A stretch of 64,000 nucleotides of DNA from Molanna angustata (lineage: Eukaryota; Arthropoda; Insecta; Trichoptera; Molannidae). Below, one piece after another: positions 46,547-58,300 of this stretch. How positions within the stretch are numbered: position 1 is the stretch's first letter; each line of letters opens with the position of its first letter. The stretch is taken from positions 5,198,149 to 5,262,148 of the forward strand of contig OY754964.1 in assembly GCA_963576475.1 (NCBI GenBank), in the 5' to 3' direction. The position numbers were made by a program, and so were the translations under genes. Below the pieces are notes generated by a model. The model ran no database searches. It was not told the DNA's origin and worked only from the letters and a program-made list of their open reading frames with translations.

Positions 46547-46697
46547 TACCCTACAAAACTGAAAGTAGTGTTATATGCGAAATTACATGTCAGGTGTATA
46601 AACCTTTGGTTTTAAAACCATCTCAACTCATATCCAGGTATTATACACCTGACATGTAAATTTCGTATATAACCACAAGTTTTAGTTTTGCATAGTA
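46547..46697. mobile_element. foldback MITE with arms of about 58 bp
   Basis: The left arm (46547-46604) and right arm (46637-46697) are near-perfect complements (core ACATGTCAGGTGTATA). The spacer is only about 32 bp. Single-arm relative at 21056-21120. Confidence 0.85.
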
Positions 46698-46712
46698 TTA
46701 TTCTGACGATAA

Positions 46713-46901
46713 TATTATGTCCTATTCTGATTCGTTTCAGAATACGAGAACGTCTAAAACAAAAGGCGACCGTGTATAAAAGGATTTTATCCGCGCGGTG
46801 TGAGGCAATGAATCCCGTATAAATTCAGTCAACGTTTTGACATTTCTCATATACTATAATTCAGACGGATAAATTTAGACGAATCAGAATAGGACATAAT
46901 A
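46713..46901. mobile_element. MITE with 23-bp perfect terminal repeats
   Basis: 46713-46735 (TATTATGTCCTATTCTGATT...) is exactly complementary to 46879-46901. 189 bp, with a GC-rich middle (ATCCGCGCGGTGTGAGGCAA). It lies 15 bp after the previous MITE. Confidence 0.85.
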
Positions 46902-47734
46902 CCACCGTTCCGGCTAAAGTAGATGCGTTTCTATTCCACTTCCAGTCCAAGTTGATATTCAATAACGCTGAAATAGAAACATTCTTACTCCAATTAAGTC
47001 ACAAATAAGTTCAATTCCTTATTCTATAACCACATTTTAGTATAATCAACTGTCAAAACGTACCAAATTTTAGTTCACACCTAATTGGAAGCGTACTAGT
47101 TGTTTTCACAGCATTCCGGGATATTTTAGTTAAGATAAAAACACCAGTTGTATACGGAAACAAACAAAAATGGATGATTTACACGTGTTACGTTATGTCA
47201 ATAAAAAACAAGGGAATATTAGTGCAGATCAATTGAAATGTTAGGTTAGGCGACATCACAGTGACATAAAATAAATAAACATGGCCAAACAGTGCGCAAT
47301 ACGCATGCGTAGTCTGCGCCATAGCCAATATGAGTTCAAATTATAATCTACGGTGCACTATTTTTGAAGTTTTTAGTTTTAGTTCCTATTTTAGTCCAAA
47401 AAGTTTACTGAATTGGACGTAATATCTACATAGGTTCCTTGTATTAAAAAATAATTGGTATATATTTTTTAGGATCGCAACCTCATAGAATGGTAAACTT
47501 GACCTTGGGTCTTTGGTCTGATTTTTGTTAGTCACTTGAAATAACTAAAATTGCACACAGTATTTTGGCTACTATTTGGAGGATGAGTCGAAGTGTAAAA
47601 ACTCGAATAGCATAATCAGCGAATGGCTTATAATCCCAAATAAAATGAAGCGTCGATATGTTTGCAATGGGCTCATATTTGTCTCTTTCCACTATCCACT
47701 AGCAATGTCATCAATATGGGCGTTCTTATTTACT

Positions 47735-47815
47735 TGTAGGTATAAGAAGAGAATGAGCCATGATACCTCAGCGCGGGATACTGTGGTGTGGTGTGTAGTG
47801 TATAATATGTAGGTC
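47735..47815 (-). repeat. short dispersed repeat (inverse of 7645-7725)
   Basis: GTAGGTATAAGAAGAGAATG and GATACCTCAGCGCGGGATAC are the complement of the 7.7-kb copy. Confidence 0.55.
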
Positions 47816-48239
47816 GCAGAATATGAATAGCCTCTATATTTATACTATTCTTTGTGCCCACTCAATGAAAAACGCTTTTTTTTTTCTTTTGTATTGTCGG
47901 TGAAAAGATCCCTTCCTTACAATATGTCGCCTTTGAAAAACTCTTTTTCCAATTGGCGAGGCGTTTGTATTATTATTCCCTTCTTTTTTTGCCGTACAAA
48001 ATTGTAAATATGTATATTATTTTCCTTTTAAATTGAATATTTATTTTTTTTTGTCAAGGGCGTGTGTATTTTTTACATCTCAATAACTACTTTTATTAAA
48101 AACTTAAAGTTTTATCATATTCATTTTAAGAAAAAAATATGGTACCTACCTACTATTTCTTAATATTTTATCGATCATCTTCAGTATGAATAAAAAACTA
48201 TTTATATGTTCCATATAAAAAAACAGTGATGTAATATTT

Positions 48240-48380
48240 AATATTGCTTCTCGAGCAACTAACAGGTACTAAGTCAAATATTAATTTAATACATAGGTAC
48301 CTAATAACAAGTTATCACATTCTGGAGACTAACGATATGAATCGTCTCACACATGCAGACTGAAAACACAAATAGATGAT
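48240..48380 (-). mobile_element. SINE-1 3' fragment, minus strand
   Basis: AGCAACTAACAGGTACTA, CTAATAACAAGTTATCACAT and GGAGACTAACGATATGAATC match the body of SINE-1 at 11205-11330. The tRNA head is missing. Confidence 0.75.
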
Positions 48381-48399
48381 GCCATTGAAAATTCTTCTT

Positions 48400-48715
48400 C
48401 ATCTGCTTCTTCTTCATCGTGTATAAAGTCACATGATCTGTTTGTGAGGGTGGACTATCCTGGGAGGACGAATGTACCTGTCCTTCCATCTCTCCGCAGG
48501 TCTTCCGGGTAATCGTCTCTTGTTGAGTATTTCTGTCTTAGAAACGCTAAAACTCTACTGCTACAAACGCCCCCATTTTGATATGTCCTCGACACCGCAT
48601 ATATAACTGATCGACTTATTTCTGATGCGGTCCCTGAGGGTTCTTCTCCTGCAATTGAGCAATGCAATGGAGCGTACGTAGGGTCTTCATTTCAGCCACT
48701 CCAAGTCAGCTTTTA
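48400..48715 (-). mobile_element. non-LTR retrotransposon C-terminal fragment
   Basis: The minus strand encodes RSIALLNCRRRTLRDRIRNK, YICGVEDISKWGRL and, after a broken stretch with stops, EILNKRRLPGRPAERWKDR. These are the post-RT motifs (LRDRIRN--I, GVEDI-KW, RRPGRPA-RW-D) of another widespread LINE type. Inactive. Confidence 0.65.
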
Positions 48716-48837
48716 GTTTCTGTTGGAGTCGGCTCTTACTTCTATCCCATATGCCATAATGGGGTAAATTGAAGAATTGTATGTTTTTGTTATGAATCCC
48801 ATAGACCAATCAATCAGACCAATTTTTTATAAAACCA

Positions 48838-49195
48838 CTAGTGGGCTCGGGGAGACATTGTTCTGTCTCAAATCACATTTTATATAGACCGCCGTCTATG
48901 TAGATCGCTTTTAAATAGACGCCATTTTATGTATTTTACAATTTTAGATGCTCTAGACCACCCTTTTCATTCCTGTAAAACAATCTTGACTGGTGTAGGG
49001 AAGTCAAAATTTGTGGTAACATATATTTTTGGACAATAAATCTCGATAACAGCACCACCCATCGAATACAAAACTATCCTATCTTTCAATCCGGAACCAA
49101 CCATATAAATTTTAAAAATCTCTTTGCAATCGGCTGGGCGGTTTCGGAGATTAGCGTGTACGAACATTGTGACACGAGATTTTTATATATTGTGA
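48838..49195 (-). mobile_element. small non-autonomous Helitron
   Basis: On the minus strand it begins TCACAATATATAAAAATCTC (complement of 49176-49195) after an A and ends CCCCGAGCCCACTAG (complement of 48838-48852) before a T. A 6-bp hairpin (GAGACA/TGTCTC) sits about 14 bases before the end, as expected. 358 bp, non-coding. Confidence 0.65.
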
Positions 49196-49519
49196 TTGCT
49201 GAAAAAAAATCTTAACGAAAAAATAATAATTGAAATTGGACAAGTCAGTAAATAATTAGCGTTGGTAAATAATTATATTTTTTTAAATCGTGCCGCATTG
49301 ATAATCTCCTCCTCTATGAATTCGGTTAAAAATAAGGCTCATCTCAATGCAGTAATATACTTTGCATCCCTTACAAATAATTAAAAAAAATAACAAATAG
49401 TTTATGATCATTTTATCAATTTTATTTACACCCCCCTTTTTATACTCTCTTCCCTCTACACATAGGTGTCTCATTCCTTTATTACAAATTCTCATACCTT
49501 CACTAAAAATTATTTTCAG

Positions 49520-49693
49520 GTCAAGCAGGCCCAGGCTGTCCTGCAGGTTCCTTGACGGGTCCCCCCGGAAGCGGCGGCGGAGGGGCCCTCACCCCCGGGG
49601 GTCCCGGTCAAGGCGGGGGCCCCGCACAGCAAAACAGGAGGATGAACGCCATTAAGGCAGGTCATCCCAAAGACATGATGGCAGCCAAAATGG
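49520..49693 (+). CDS. Shaw: Shaw potassium channel, exon c (Gly/Pro-rich tail)
   Basis: 174 nt, phase 1 in and phase 1 out, from acceptor TTATTTTCAG to donor GTCAGT. With the carried G it encodes GQAGPGCPAGSLTGPPGSGG ... QQNRRMNAIKAGHPKDMMAA then KM. The first two thirds is a low-complexity Gly/Pro linker; the end (RRMNAIKAGHPKD) is basic and looks conserved. This is the cytoplasmic C-terminal region. GC content is about 70%, in sharp contrast to the flanking introns. The last base joins either d1 (codon GAT) or d2 (codon GTG). Confidence 0.9.
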
Positions 49694-50079
49694 GTCAGTG
49701 TATAATAATGACGATTTATTTTTTTTAACCTGGGCCCTGTATGTATTTTGTATTTGCAATAATTTCACGCAAAAATATACAAATACATATACACTCGGTT
49801 GTTTCTTTTTGCATACAGGGTCCAAAGACACGAGAAAAAAATAGACTGTAAAATTGATAGGTTTCATCATCATAAAAATTATTTCCATTTTTCGATTTTT
49901 TTATCATCCTTTGTTACGTCAATATATCCTTTGAAACTTGGTTCATTGGCAGAGTGTTATTCGGCTATATCAGGCGTTTTCTCAAGAATTTAGTAAAGTG
50001 TCATATTTTTCAAGGAATTCAATATGTCCTTGGAATGAATTCATGAACGTCCTCACAAATATCATAAAATAACCAAATG

Positions 50080-50165
50080 CTTGTCATAGAAGTGATCGAA
50101 ATCGTTCGTGTCAAGATTTGAACTCGAATCCACTTATGTAATTACTAGTTCAGCATAATAACTGC
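50080..50165 (-). mobile_element. degraded SINE-2 head
   Basis: The complement shows GAACTAGTAATTACATAAGT, TTCGAGTTCAAATCTTGACA and CGATTTCGATCAC, aligning with the tRNA-like head at 13720-13790. Only the B box is clear. Confidence 0.45.
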
Positions 50166-53100
50166 TCTTAAGTATCTTCTATTTTCGATTATTCAAAGTA
50201 AAAAATATGAGATTGTTTCTAATACCATCTGTGAGTTACCATAGGACTCATAGGACTATTTAAATGTATAAAAAAAAACTCTGAAAAATGAAGATTTGAG
50301 TATCTTAAATTATCGATTATTATGAAATAGTGTGTATTTTTTTCAGTGTAACTAAATAGTTAGTCAAATTACTATTTAATACCAAAAAAAAATTATGGAA
50401 CTAGTTAAATATTGTAGGGAGTTTTGAAGATCTAATGTTTTTCAAACCGATTTTAAGTATTACTTAAAACAATGTGTTTTTCCATATATTCTATTTTTAC
50501 GATCGAACCTTTTCGAACAAGGTGTTTCGGCATTATCAAGGTCTAAAAAAACTGTTCTTTTGAAAAATAATTCATCGATAAAAATAACTAAACATTTTAT
50601 AAAAATTCTTTCACTTGATATATTTTTAGACTCTGAATGTCCCAACTATCGATTGGTAAAACTTAACCTGCCCCCAAAACTTTTCCATTAAGATAGGATC
50701 TATATGGAACAAATTAATTATTTAACTTATATTTTGATGGAACCTGATAATTCAGAGTTGAATAATAAATTATGACGTCATGGTATTTTTTAACCACTGA
50801 TCAACTAAATAATGGTTCACTGTTGTTTTATTTACGATAAAATTTATGCTGTACGAACAACGCCATATTGTGAGAAATAATTGAAATGAACTTTATAGTT
50901 TGCTGGCCAATATATTTAAATTTATTGAAAAAGACTTATGAAATATTGAGATGCCACCAAAATTACAAAATATATCATGTTGATAGTTTTTAAAGTGCTG
51001 AGAGCCTACCACCCTAATGAAATGGTTACTATGCCTACATAAAATTTTAAAAGAAGCTTTAGGTTTTAGGCAGACCTTGATAACCAAAAAGGCTCCTTAT
51101 TAAGACAAAAACAATGAAATAATAAAACGTTGAGGACACCCTTTTAAAAGTTTCAAAATCGATCTTATTACGATATAAATAACGCCTGAATATTATGCAA
51201 CATGTATAGCAGTCACAATTCAAGTTCAGAAATACAAAAATGTTCAATTTTATCAAAAACATCAAATGAATCAAGCTGAAAACAGTTTTAACACGCGTTG
51301 TCATCAAGAATGCACAAATTCTAAAAGCTTCATGGCTGTATCTGGTCGGGAAGTTACATTTAAAATCGTTTGCAATTTTCCAGTATGACAAATAAAATTT
51401 AAAAAACAGTGTCATTATTATTAGTGCGCCATCGGATTTGATAATTCAAAGAGAAGCTAGCGAAATAAATGATTATTTATAAGGAGAAAATTCCAGTATG
51501 TATGTATAACCGATTAATATGTGTATAAAATAATGTACTTTGATAATGGACGTTTCGAAAATAATAGAATAAAGTGCGTACAAAAACTGAATAAATTTAG
51601 TGAAATGAAAACTGATGCATCAAATCATGTATGTAGTTTTGGTGGTTGTTTGAGATATATTGAAAAACCCTAACTCTAGGTGACCTAATCGACAGACCAA
51701 CTGCGTGGTAATCGCCGTTATATTTATTTAAATAATGACTGACAGACCTTGAACTTGACTCCATGCGTCCCGACCAGTGCGACCATAGAGTGACCAACTT
51801 GTCAAAAACCATAGATATATAACACAACTGACACACAGAAAAACCCCACGAGTATTTATGAAATATTAAAAAATTGAATGTACTTTTATGTCACCTCCTG
51901 ATAAATCTCATGTTGCAAATATAAATTGAAAAATGTCGCAATCTGAAGAAATTGCACACATCTGAAAAGTATTCTCAACGCTCAAATCAGAATATATATT
52001 TTTTTTTCTATTTTTCTTGGAAAACTTGAAAAATATAGAGGTTTTACGAAGCAAAAATATTGCTTGTGTAAAATATATTTACAGATAAGGTACTGTGAGA
52101 AGTGGAACATCATGGGGTTTATACTTTCAATGTTATGTGTTCGTCGTACGTGAATCATAAATGAGTGCTGTTTTCCAATGAAATTTCTATAAAACACACA
52201 AATAATCTTAAATTTGTCCAATACTTTTTACGATGAAGACAAGACGATTTTCATATATAAAGTGACATAAATAAACATAAGCGCTGCGGTCTTTTGGGTT
52301 ACATTCACATAAATTCTGAAATCTGTGATATCATCTATGGTGGATGGAATATGTGTTTTTGTGTTGGTAAGATTTTTTAGTGTTATCAGATGTAAGAAAC
52401 AAAACTTTGCCAGATGTGACAACATAAAGATACCGCTAAGTTGGATATAATATTCATAATGTAGTATTCGTCACTAAGTAAGAATAATACTAGTTGCTTT
52501 TTGACATAGGTACCCCCAAAAACAACATAAGTATTAACTTTATTTTTCGAAACAATTTACATTCCGTAGAACTAAATTCACCAGATTGTTAACAAAGCAA
52601 GCTTACCAACACTAAAAGACTTATTATAGTGAATGCACATAATATGGTGTTTGTCAGATCCTTGTGAGATTATAAGATGATTTGTGAAAAACATATGCCA
52701 CACATATAATATGAACATTTTTAACGATTTGAACAACTTCGAATTTCAAACTCAACGAAAGAATATTTAGAACACTGAATTATTTAGAATATATATTATC
52801 TCGTGTAAAACGTTCCTTGTAAATATTTATTTGAACAATCTCTCGAAGTATAATTGTCATTAAATTATGACGTACTTAAAAAGAATATTAAAAATAGGAA
52901 TAAAAACAGAATGCTATTGGAATAAACATTTTAGAATGCTATAGGAGTTAATAATTATCAGAATTATTCGACTAAAATTGAAAAGATATTATTACATGTT
53001 ATATTTATTTTAATAATCAGTTATTAAAATAATAGATATTGATGAACTGTGTTTAGTAATGATTAAAATTAGGGTGATAAGTTACAAATTTCTTAGAATA

Positions 53101-55038
53101 TTCTAACCAATCATGTTCCTGTCCAATATTTCTCAATTCGCATTTTAAAAGATAAAAAATCTTCTGTATTGCTTTACCTACTGAAAGTTTAACGTGTGTT
53201 TTTAGGTTCCTAATTTGTTTTTTCAGCAAATGTCATCTTGTCTTTTGAATTCAAAAATTTTGAAATTATAATGACGCACGCATTCTTCGTAACTTTTAAC
53301 ATTGAATAAGTACATAATTCACGCAAAATATGAGTTAACAACGTGTCATGGAACGATATGTTAATATTACAATACTGTTTAAGGTCCGTTTCCCGCGCAA
53401 ATTGGACAAAATGTAAATGACTTGGTAATGCTTTTTGCCTTTGCTTATCCAGTAAGTTGTGGTGTCACTGATGATGGATTAAACGCTTAACGCTTACCAT
53501 ATTTAAAGATCATATTTGTATGCAAATAGGAGCACAGAGATAATTTCTAATCCGCTTTACATACAAGCTGAAACTTGTCATGCTCAACGTCGTAACTGGC
53601 TTTGAATAACCAAATTCATCGGATATTGTACCTTCATGTTTCTCTGGCGGGAAAATCAAAAATCGAATATCAGATGCATAGATAAAATCACTTTGCCTTT
53701 TCTCTTTAAACTAAAATCATTATTTTAAAAGTACCTACATATATTTTGTTCAATTTGTTTTCATCTATGCTTTTGTTATATAATATATTATATTTCACTC
53801 ATTTATAATTAAAGTTAGAGGCACTCATCGATCTAACACGCAATTAATTATAACAAATTCATCAATCATAATTTGATATTTCTAAAGCATCGAGTTGGTA
53901 TATCTAATATGAATAATTTGTAGAATTAGATAGTTCATATAGAAAAAATCACATTCAAATATCAGTGAAAAATGCAAACAGTATTTTCCATATAAAAAAC
54001 TGTATAAAACATTACCAACACCTCTTAAAGAGGCATTTATCATCACGTTTTTCTTTTCATACATATAAAATTTTACAAAAATGTCATATTTTATATTTTT
54101 TTTACAATATTAAAATAACATTATATATGGCACATGTTAAAACATTCATCAAAAAATATACTTGAAGTCATACATAATGTAACCTAACTTTTATGAAGTT
54201 ATGTGTTGTGATTGGCGCGTGTCTATGATCATTTTTTTCGTAGAAATTTTTTGTACCATGATTTGTGTCGAAAATACCCATTTTTCACCACATCTATTTT
54301 TATTTCTCAATCTTTGGATTGATCATAAACAACTTAGAAATATTGATCATAGACATGATGCTATATTTCATGTCAAAATGGTACCTAACATTGTTGTATG
54401 TAACGGCCAGTGGTGGAATTCTGTTTTTAAGAAAATCAACGTCGCAATTACTGTACAACTTGTGCAGTCGGAATGATGTATTTATTTTGTATGGAAATCT
54501 TTTCTTTACAAAATAAATATATATGTTAATCTTTTTTGTTTTGATTTCATTAAAACACCTATTTTAAAATGTTCTAGCTTAAACGTGTAATTTATTTGAA
54601 ATATTCCAAAACACCAAAACAATTTTACCAAAGTAATCATCATGACCCTTGTATGATAAAGGATTGTAATGTATCAAGGAAATAATTATTTATGGTTATT
54701 GTTGAATTGCTTAGGCAAACAGAAATATGATTGAATGTACCTACATATTGTAAAGAAAACGTTTTGGAAAGAAAAAAAGATGTTTAACTGCATAATTGAC
54801 AATATACGATTCTGATACATGGAAACATTATGAATCAAAATGAAGTTTTTGAGTAATCGAAGAGTATAAGAAAATATAAGATTCGAATATGTCAACCTCA
54901 TAAGGGACATGGGATATAATATATAACAGTATAGCGGTAACTGAAGTTTAAACAAATAGACTTTGTTATGTATGTTCAGCTTTTGTATTGGAATCTATTG
55001 TGTTCCAACCACCACAAGCCATGAATTGATTTCAAATA

Positions 55039-55190
55039 ATCGAGTTACATCGAATCTTCTGGAATATTGAGTTTAAACCATCATAAACAATAGAGTTTGA
55101 ATTATACTTAACAATAGAGATCAAATCAACCTCAACTGTCGAGTTCAAAACACCGTTAGCTATCGACTGACATCGAAATGATTCGAATTG
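55039..55190 (+). repeat. 24-bp degenerate tandem array upstream of exon d1
   Basis: About six units of 24-26 bp near AATAGAGTTCAAATCACC-TTAAC (for example AATAGAGTTTGAATTATACT+TAAC, TGTCGAGTTCAAAACACCGT+TAGC). The array ends about 95 bases before the splice acceptor. Confidence 0.6.
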
Positions 55191-55284
55191 CCGTAATGTG
55201 ACTCTAGTTGAATCCCACCACTGAGTGTCAATGTGTGATGTAACATCGTGCATTATTTTGTGTGGTTCGCAACTTCCTCCACAG

Positions 55285-55364
55285 ATGGTGACCATAGCGA
55301 GCTAGAGGCCATGATACAAAGCACCCCTAACCACTTCAAAAGAAAGAACCTGAGCATGCTCTAA
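55285..55364 (+). CDS. Shaw: Shaw potassium channel, alternative last exon d1 (short form)
   Basis: Acceptor CTTCCTCCACAG. Entered in phase 1, codon GAT formed with the last base of exon c. It encodes DGDHSELEAMIQSTPNHFKR then KNLSML and stops at TAA 55362-55364. The partial protein in this form is 358 residues. The acidic start and basic end are polar cytoplasmic tail. The final -SML has Ser at -2 and Leu at 0, which fits a class I PDZ-binding ligand. It is a terminal exon; using it excludes d2. Supported by exact phase agreement and coding character, though only 80 nt long. Confidence 0.85.
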
Positions 55365-58300
55365 CGGCCGCTGGGCCGTGGCGCTTCTGGGAAGCTAGGC
55401 CCGCCAACTCCTCTTTAGACTACACCATACCCACCCTCCCCCACCCATACCCCACCACGCCTTCTCTACTAAGAAACGTGACTGTGACGTCATATCTAGC
55501 ACACACTTATCATATTCCTATCTTGCCCCACGTGACACGGGGCCCAAGCACTCCTCTATACTATCTTACTTACTTCGAACCTACTTCTTTAAACTTCCCA
55601 ACAAACTATTTATTTGCTTAGAAAGCATAAGATGCTTCTAAGTTCGTTTTTAAATAACCAATATCAATCCTTAATTCTTCCAAAATTTAAATATCTTAAC
55701 TATTTTACTAAATATTTCATCAAACACACAAAAATCTCGCTCTGCTTCTGAAGAATATTCTCAACATTGTTACGCCCCTGTACTTTTTATCTAATCATGG
55801 ATTCAATTCAATCACACATTCTTATTTCATAAATTATTTAGTTCTGTATCAACTTGTCAAAAACGATCGTTTTTTAATTTAGGTAGAAGTAATTATACAA
55901 AATACACCACACCTAATATTTACATATCAAAATACAATATTCTTTTATTGATTTCGACATTTTGATATGAATATGAAGATGGTTATTTGATGCACCTCTC
56001 CCTTTGGTCTATCTCGCTTCTATATTTCATCCTCTTGACATTCTACTACTTCTTACTGTATCTCTTCTTTCTTTACTCATTGTATGTTATCAAAAGTCTC
56101 AATAGACAGACTATGTGTATGTGAAGCTTATCGATATAAAACTCTAAACACACACAAACACACCACCCATCCCTTCTTCAGTGTATCTTATTCTCGCAAA
56201 CTCCACAAACACAAAACACGGAATAAACCCTTCCTTAAACACGAAAACACATCAAACACTTAACTTATACCAATACCATAATATGAATTATTCACGTTCC
56301 ACTAAGCCAACCTTGACAACAATACGACACATTCCTTCCATAACATTGTGTGTTTACCCGTAGAGGCTTTAGCTAATACCGCATCCCGACTGCCATTATT
56401 GCAGGTTTGATTTCCAACTTTTAATTTTGTTGTTTTTTTTATTTTCTTGTCATCCTTCGTGTTGCACTCTTCTGTCACATCACCATGTTCTTCTTTCACC
56501 TTTCTGATATCTGTGATGTTGTATGCTTCTGTGTTTGCTTCTAAATAATTATCTAGGTTTATTATTGCTTATTTTGTTGTAAACATTGATTTGAATATAG
56601 GTGTACCACAACTCGATCGTCGTAAAACCTTATCGTTTCGATTGTTCTTAGATCCCTTTATTGTTTTAATTTTAAGGTCTTTTTTAAGTGATCTCATGGA
56701 CGTGTTGCAGCTGCCATCTTTCAAATTCATCGTCGCATAATTTTGATGGTCCGTTTCTTTGTACCTACCTACACCCGATTGGCTGTTTCTTTGTTATGCC
56801 CGCATCGTCCAAGAGATTGACTTAAAAAGTTTTTTCAGATGAAGATCATCACAACGCAAGCATAGGGAGAAACGGGACGAAAATCAACAAGGATGTTATA
56901 CGAAACTAAAGTTGAAAGGGTACCGACTAGTTGATTAGCATCCTGCTTGGAAAGTAATAATTTCATCATTGCATTATGAACAGCATAACCCCTAGGAATG
57001 TAATTAGACCCCCTCTTTTATAACAATCGACCCATGGATCAGTTTCAGACAATAATTTGAAATTAATAATTGTGTTGGTCATTTCACATCGAGAGAATCT
57101 GCTTCAAACTAAACTGATTTATTTCTTCTGTAATTATATTAATTTGTTAATTTTAATTGTAATCAAAGAACAATTTATATGATTGTGTAAATATTATAGA
57201 CTTAAGAATGAACTCGCACGGTGTGACTCAATCCAAAATTTAGACAAATCGAGTTTACATACTCAAAAATAAGTAATTTTTTTTTTAATTATTATTTTTT
57301 TAATTATAGCAGCATCATCTTTAAAATAATATATTCACCTGTGAAATTCTTTTATAATTTCCATTTTTCGGATACACTTGTTTTGAATGTAACATAAAGA
57401 CCAACCCAGACGAACAGTTTTACGTAGCCAAACCGAGCATCACGTGCAGTTCATTTGACACTAGGCTGTGCCGTACATTTTTTTTCGAATCCACATATGA
57501 CAGGGGTCTTAATAGTTGCTTATTTGGATACTGATAATATAAAAATATTGTAGGTATACTAGTTTTTGCCATCTACCAAAGGTCAAAGTTTTTAAAGGAG
57601 TCATTTTTTTATTTTTCTGTCTCAGGTTTAATAATTTGAAAAATAATTGTTGCAATACGTAGAATGCAGTAGTTATAATAAAAATACCATTTTAAGTGAA
57701 TTAATACATGTTGTTCTAGTGTGTCACGCGTCATTCGTTGATTTGAAAGCGAGTAAATATTATTCAATTTCAGGAGACCTGTCAGCCGCGCTGTAATAAT
57801 TAATTTGATCGGATGTATGTTGTCAGTTATAAAATTCTCCACCCGCAATAAAACGCTTATTATTTATTTTGGATAAACCAAGAAATTTTAAGTATCAGTA
57901 GAGGACCAAAGGTACTATTGAATATGAAAATTTAAAATGCATACGCAAATATGTATGCGTAATTATTTAGACCCATTTCGCTAAGATGTGTAACAAAATA
58001 AATATCTCCATACATGGACGGCCCAGTTTATTTGACACCCTCATACAAATACCAATAATTGTCTCACGAAAATAAACAGACCTTCACCTTCATTTAATTC
58101 GGTCAATTCACTTCGACTTGTCGATTGCACATGCCTCTTCAAAACTGCTCGTCTGTTACATGATTTTTTTTTAATTTTGCTTAATTCTCTGAAACTGATT
58201 TCCATACTGCCTGAGGTCCTTGCTCCCAAACATCGTTCGGTTGTCACAACTTCACATTTTTTCCAAAAAAATTTGAATGGATTTACACAGCATGAATGCC

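Larger units (their letters stand above)
40570..49519 (+). other. Shaw intron b-c
   Basis: A 9-kb phase-1 intron (GTAAAT to TTATTTTCAG) crowded with mobile elements listed separately. Also inside are a J-family remnant at about 41940-42000 (CGAGATAACGGCTGTCAAAG) and stretches with nothing recognised (40860-41680, 43110-43710, 46902-47730, 47880-48239, 49200-49519). Confidence 0.85.
49694..55284 (+). other. Shaw intron c-d1
   Basis: A 5.6-kb phase-1 intron. It contains a degraded minus-strand SINE-2 head (50080-50165), the repeat shared with 25 kb (51188-51300), a 12-bp hairpin with a 4-base loop at 53005-53032, and a 24-bp degenerate array before exon d1. The remainder is AT-rich with nothing recognised. 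Confidence 0.8.

Noticed and set aside
49404..49655. Arg/Pro-rich ORF overlapping Shaw exon c
   Set aside because: It is an out-of-frame reading of the GC-rich exon; the correct frame joins exons b, d1 and d2.
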